Notes under the pieces: generated by a model
The model's database searches: none
Told to the model about the DNA's origin: nothing
Seen by the model: the letters and a program-made list of their open reading frames with translations, nothing else
Position numbers and translations under genes: made by a program
DNA from: an uncultured Collinsella sp.
GTDB taxonomy: Bacteria; Actinomycetota; Coriobacteriia; Coriobacteriales; Coriobacteriaceae
Assembly: GCA_902492855.1 (NCBI GenBank)
Contig: CABUMU010000090.1
Location: forward strand, 1 to 8,215
Direction of reading: 5' to 3'
DNA length: 8,215 nucleotides
Shown here: piece by piece, positions 5,595 to 8,215 of the stretch
Layout of the letters: each line of letters opens with the position of its first letter
How positions within the stretch are numbered: the first letter of the stretch is position 1

Positions 5595-6488
5595 ATGGAT
5601 ACGAGTTATTACAATCGCTTTGGTGCCGAGGAACTTGCGCGCCGCTTGTCGAGCGAGACCTTGTTGGCGCAGGGCCCCATGGGCAGTGTTTTGTTGAGTG
5701 AGTACGATGCCGCCGACATTCCACCGGCGTTTTGGAATCTGGCAGAGCCGCAGACCGTTTCTCGTATCCATCGCTTGTATGTCGCCGCCGGCGCGCAGGT
5801 GCTCATTACCAATACCTTTCAGGCATCAAGCTATGCCCTCAAGCACGACCAGATTGCGCCGTCCGTGGCGGAGGTCAATCGCGGGGCCGTCGACGATGCC
5901 CGCCAGGCGCGCCCTCAGCTGCTGCTGGGCTCGATGGGCCCGATCGGTATTGAGTGGTTTGCCGAGGACTCTGCCGAGTATCGTGAAATCCGAGGCATTG
6001 CGCGCGAACAGGCGCACGCCTTGCTCAATGCTGGCGTTGACGGTCTGCTGATCGAGACGGTGACGTCTATCCGTAATTTGCAGCCCATGCTTGCCGGTGC
6101 CCGAGATGCCGCCGACGGCATGCCTGTTCTGGTGAGTTTTGTCGTTGACGAAAAAGGCGACCTGTTGGGCGATGGCCTCAACATCGAGGCAGCCGTTTTT
6201 TACGCCGAAAAACACGGCGCAAACTCGGTTGGTGTTAATTGCTGTTCGCTTGCGGCCGCGAACGCGGCGGTGCCCAGGATGGTTGCATCGGCGACTACTC
6301 CCGTCACGGTGCGTCCCAACGTAGGCGATCCGGTCCAGACTCAGGATGGCCCCGTATGGCACGAGAACCCCGAAGCTTTCGCGCGCGCATGCATCGAATG
6401 GAGACATGCCGGCGCCGCAATGGTGGGCAGTTGTTGTGGAACCACGGCAATCACTACGGCAGCGATGGCCGAGGCGCTCGATATATAA
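5595..6488 (+). CDS. Homocysteine S-methyltransferase family protein (MmuM/MetH N-domain type)
   Basis: A 297-residue single-domain zinc enzyme of the S-methyl_trans (Hcy-binding TIM barrel) family, which makes methionine from homocysteine and a methyl donor such as S-methylmethionine, SAM or methylcobalamin; the donor cannot be told here. It has AGAQVLITNTFQAS after strand 2, GSMGPIG, LLIETVTS with Glu154, and the three zinc cysteines in VNCC (Cys216, Cys217 nearby) and GSCCGTT (Cys280, Cys281). The usual D-G-A-M-G near the N-terminus reads Q-G-P-M-G here, with Gln26 replacing the conserved Asp. The ATG at 5595 has a modest CGGGAT ribosome site in the 10-base gap after the regulator, so the two genes are co-transcribed. 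A terminator follows 5 bases after the stop. Confidence 0.88.
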   Translation: MDTSYYNRFGAEELARRLSSETLLAQGPMGSVLLSEYDAADIPPAFWNLAEPQTVSRIHRLYVAAGAQVLITNTFQASSYALKHDQIAPSVAEVNRGAVDDARQARPQLLLGSMGPIGIEWFAEDSAEYREIRGIAREQAHALLNAGVDGLLIETVTSIRNLQPMLAGARDAADGMPVLVSFVVDEKGDLLGDGLNIEAAVFYAEKHGANSVGVNCCSLAAANAAVPRMVASATTPVTVRPNVGDPVQTQDGPVWHENPEAFARACIEWRHAGAAMVGSCCGTTAITTAAMAEALDI

Positions 6489-6493
6489 AGGGT

Positions 6494-6523
6494 AAAACCG
6501 CTCCATACGGGGCGGTTTTTTTT
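6494..6523 (+). terminator. Intrinsic terminator after the methyltransferase gene
   Basis: AAAACCGCTCC (6494-6504) pairs with GGGGCGGTTTT (6509-6519) through one T-G wobble around the loop ATAC, followed by a run of eight T (6516-6523). It ends the regulator-methyltransferase operon. The right arm is identical over 11 bases to the right arm of the terminator at 3729-3769. Confidence 0.93.
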
Positions 6524-6545
6524 ATTGCTTGCATGTCCTCGGCAG

Positions 6546-6559
6546 CATTTGCCCAAATG
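6546..6559. repeat. Short palindrome in the leader upstream of the phosphohexomutase
   Basis: CATTTGCCCAAATG has two 6-bp inverted arms and a 2-bp centre, the same arm-2-arm layout as the operator candidate at 5090-5107 but a different sequence. It may be a protein-binding site; nothing else in the sequence confirms that. Confidence 0.3.
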
Positions 6560-6580
6560 GTGAATGCGGGTGCCGGCAGG

Positions 6581-6607
6581 TTGTCGAGTGCGTGTTGCGG
6601 GTATACC
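6581..6607 (+). promoter_or_regulatory. Weak promoter candidate for the phosphohexomutase gene
   Basis: TTGTCG (6581-6586) and TATACC (6602-6607) are spaced by 15 bases, shorter than the usual 17. As the preceding operon ends in a strong terminator, a promoter is expected between 6524 and 6647, and this is the best pair I see. Confidence 0.3.
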
Positions 6608-6641
6608 TCACGCGTACCATGATCCAAACACTGTGAGGTGT
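6603..6641 (+). promoter_or_regulatory. Inverted repeat overlapping the phosphohexomutase ribosome binding site
   Basis: ACCTCAC (6605-6611) is complementary to GTGAGGT (6633-6639), extended by a U-G and an A-U pair outward and a G-U pair inward. The right arm contains the Shine-Dalgarno GAGG (6635-6638) that serves the GTG start 9 bases further on. If the transcript includes the left arm, the hairpin would mask the ribosome site. Confidence 0.4.
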
Positions 6642-6647
6642 CTGCGC

Positions 6648-8048
6648 GTGTGCGCGATAATTCATTTTGGAACTGACGGTTGGCGCGCTCGCGTCGATGA
6701 GGACTTCACTGCCGATAACGTTGCCCGTATCGCCGACGCCGTCGGCGAGTTGTGGCAAAAGACCAATCCGGGCAAAACGGTATATATAGGGTTCGACAAC
6801 CGGCCTCTGGCGCGCGAGTTCGCTGAGCTTGCGGCGGGTGTGCTAGCAGCGCACGGGCTAGACGCCGTGCTCGCTTCGCGACCTGTCCCGACCCCTGCCC
6901 TTACGTGCGCGGCGGCCTATGACGGTGAGGCGTGCGGCGCGCTCATGGTGACGGGGTCCCATCATCCGCAGGGTTATCTGTGCCTCAAGATTCGCATGGG
7001 TGACGGCTCGACCGCCAACCAGGATGTCATCGAAGAGCTCGAAGAGACCATGGCTCCCGAGCCAATGGGGATCGAGGGGCAATATCGCACCGCGGATATC
7101 ATTCCTGACTATATGCAGGCGGTGGCATCGTTTGTCGATGCCGAAGCCATCCGCGCCGCGCACCTGCGCGTGGTTGTCGATCCGATGGGCGGCGCAGCCC
7201 AGGGCTATCTGGCCGACTTGCTACGCGAGCTTGGCGTTGAGGTGCACGAGATTCACGCCGGGCAGGCGTCTGACCAAGAAGATATCTGCCCCGACCCCGT
7301 TGAGCCTTGGGTGGACACTTGCGAGCGCGCGGTTATCGAGGACGGAGCTTGCGCCGGCCTGGTGACCGACGGCGACGCCGATCGTATCGGCGCGGTTGAC
7401 GAGCGCGGCAGATATATACATCCGCATCAGATCATGGCGCTCGTTTTGGGCGACTTGGTTCAATTTCGTAATTTGGAGGGGCGCGTCGTCGTCAATCTTT
7501 CGTGTTCGACGCTCGTGCGTCGCATTGCCGAGGCGCTTGGCTGCCGCGTGACCGTCAAACCAGTCGGTTTCAAATATATAGCGGCAGAGATGAAGAAGGG
7601 CGGCGTCCTCATAGGCGGTGAAGAAGCCGGTGGTATCGGCATCGCCGCGCATATGCCCGAGCGCGATGGAATCCTCGCCTGTCTGATTCTGTGTGAGCTT
7701 ATGGCAAAGACGGACGCGCCTTTGGGCGTTCTGGTCGACCAACTCGAGGATAGTTTTGGTAAGACGAGTTACGGTCGACGGGATTTGCGCCTTGAGGCCG
7801 AAGATGCCGAAACGTTACGAACCCTGCTGCCGGGCGTAAACCCCAAGTCGATTTGTGGCAAGGTGCCGCAAAACGTTAGTCATATGGATGGCTTGCGTTT
7901 GGCATTCGAGGATGACACGTGGCTGCTGGTCCGTCCTAGCGGGACCGAACCAGTGGTGCGCGTCTACGCCGAGGGGTTCTCGGTGGAAGAACGTGATGAG
8001 TTGCTCGATGCTGGCTGTGCTTTAGCTAGGGGGACGTATCCGCTTTAA
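6648..8048 (+). CDS. Phosphohexomutase (phosphoglucomutase/phosphomannomutase superfamily)
   Basis: A 466-residue cytoplasmic alpha-D-phosphohexomutase, which interconverts hexose 1- and 6-phosphates through a phosphoserine. Four elements are in order: an N-terminal HFGTDGWRA substrate/phosphate loop; the catalytic-serine loop TGSHHPQGYLCLK (Ser104, Lys114); the metal loop DGDADR (Asp241, 243, 245); the sugar loop GGEEAGG (Glu325); and the phosphate loop RPSGTEP (429-435). Length and FGTDGWRA...HMPERDGILA place it in a general PGM/PMM group; whether glucose, mannose or glucosamine phosphate is the substrate is open. GTG at 6648 is chosen because GAGG lies 9 bases before it and the protein then begins just ahead of FGTDGWRA; an ATG at 6564 would add 28 unrelated residues. 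The catalytic loop and sugar loop deviate from consensus, and rare codons (ATA, CTA, AGA, AGG, TTA) are more common than in neighbours. Confidence 0.9.
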   Translation: MCAIIHFGTDGWRARVDEDFTADNVARIADAVGELWQKTNPGKTVYIGFDNRPLAREFAELAAGVLAAHGLDAVLASRPVPTPALTCAAAYDGEACGALMVTGSHHPQGYLCLKIRMGDGSTANQDVIEELEETMAPEPMGIEGQYRTADIIPDYMQAVASFVDAEAIRAAHLRVVVDPMGGAAQGYLADLLRELGVEVHEIHAGQASDQEDICPDPVEPWVDTCERAVIEDGACAGLVTDGDADRIGAVDERGRYIHPHQIMALVLGDLVQFRNLEGRVVVNLSCSTLVRRIAEALGCRVTVKPVGFKYIAAEMKKGGVLIGGEEAGGIGIAAHMPERDGILACLILCELMAKTDAPLGVLVDQLEDSFGKTSYGRRDLRLEAEDAETLRTLLPGVNPKSICGKVPQNVSHMDGLRLAFEDDTWLLVRPSGTEPVVRVYAEGFSVEERDELLDAGCALARGTYPL

Positions 8049-8137
8049 CCATGAGACTGCCTTATATAAAGAGATGCTCGGCGAGCGGTAGTTAACGGCT
8101 GGCAAACGTTAGTCGGATCACAGGATGTGTAGGAAAT

Positions 8138-8215
8138 GTGTACGCCCAGATTCCCGCCCCCGGGGCCCCTCCGGTCTGGCAATATATCTCCTTGCCGCGC
8201 GGCCCGGTCGGACCG
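8138..8215 (+). CDS. 5' end of an unidentified gene (truncated by window end)
   Basis: From GTG 8138 the frame is open to the last base, 26 codons, reading VYAQIPAPGAPPVWQYISLP and onward, Pro-rich with mostly G or C third bases like the neighbouring genes. The only in-frame start after the stop at 8093-8095 is this GTG. AGGA occurs at 8131-8134 (three bases away, close) and at 8122-8125 (twelve away). The 89-base gap before it holds the palindrome TTATATAA (8062-8069) and no recognisable terminator for the phosphohexomutase gene. I do not recognise the product from so short an N-terminus. Confidence 0.5.
   Translation, partial: MYAQIPAPGAPPVWQYISLPRGPVGP

Noticed and set aside
6619..6636. 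Five-codon leader peptide (Met-Ile-Gln-Thr-Leu, stop) before the phosphohexomutase
   Set aside because: No ribosome binding site of its own and too short to be told from chance.
6564..6647. Longer phosphohexomutase starting at ATG 6564
   Set aside because: The extra 28 residues are Arg/Cys-rich and unlike the family. The GTG at 6648 has GAGG at ideal distance just before FGTDGWRA.
8076..8086. GCTC-GGC-GAGC hairpin after the phosphohexomutase as a terminator
   Set aside because: Only four pairs and no T-run, so it does not meet the criteria for an intrinsic terminator.
1..8215. Mobile element, CRISPR array, tRNA/rRNA or toxin-antitoxin pair
   Set aside because: I found no transposase-like frame, regularly spaced repeats, cloverleaf or paired small genes. 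Every gene except the partial last one fits a chromosomal housekeeping or regulator family.

Overview
This is an ordinary-looking chromosomal stretch from a GC-rich Gram-positive bacterium. Codon choice, the atpD-atpC-murA order and the LytR-CpsA-Psr gene best fit an anaerobic actinobacterium of class Coriobacteriia (Collinsella-like). This placement is an inference from protein style and synteny; no search was run. I see no rRNA, tRNA, CRISPR array, insertion sequence or phage gene.

Left part, + strand (1-3540): the 3' end of atpD and all of atpC close an F-type ATP synthase operon, followed by a strong hairpin with a U-run. Directly behind that hairpin sits murA (first committed step of peptidoglycan synthesis, TTG start). 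Twelve bases after murA comes an LCP-family glycopolymer transferase with one membrane segment and a Ser/Asp-rich tail. This is an energy block followed by a cell-envelope block. The convergent gap (3541-3793) holds a perfect hairpin without a U-run and two intrinsic terminators, one for each converging unit.

Middle part (3794-6523): pepT (tripeptidase, - strand) diverges from a two-gene + strand operon made of a short DtxR/MntR-type metalloregulator and a homocysteine S-methyltransferase, which ends in an intrinsic terminator. The divergent gap contains an 18-bp near-perfect palindrome (GGTATGCC-AC-GGCATACC) placed where it could block both promoters. The two flanking enzymes belong to metal-dependent families, so this looks like a small metal-responsive peptide/methionine module. 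It is the most interesting part of the window.

Right part (6524-8215): a leader with two inverted repeats, one of which would bury the ribosome binding site, precedes a phosphohexomutase (phosphoglucomutase/phosphomannomutase superfamily) with a GTG start. This gene has altered active-site motifs and more rare codons than its neighbours. The window ends about 26 codons into another probable + strand gene that I cannot identify.
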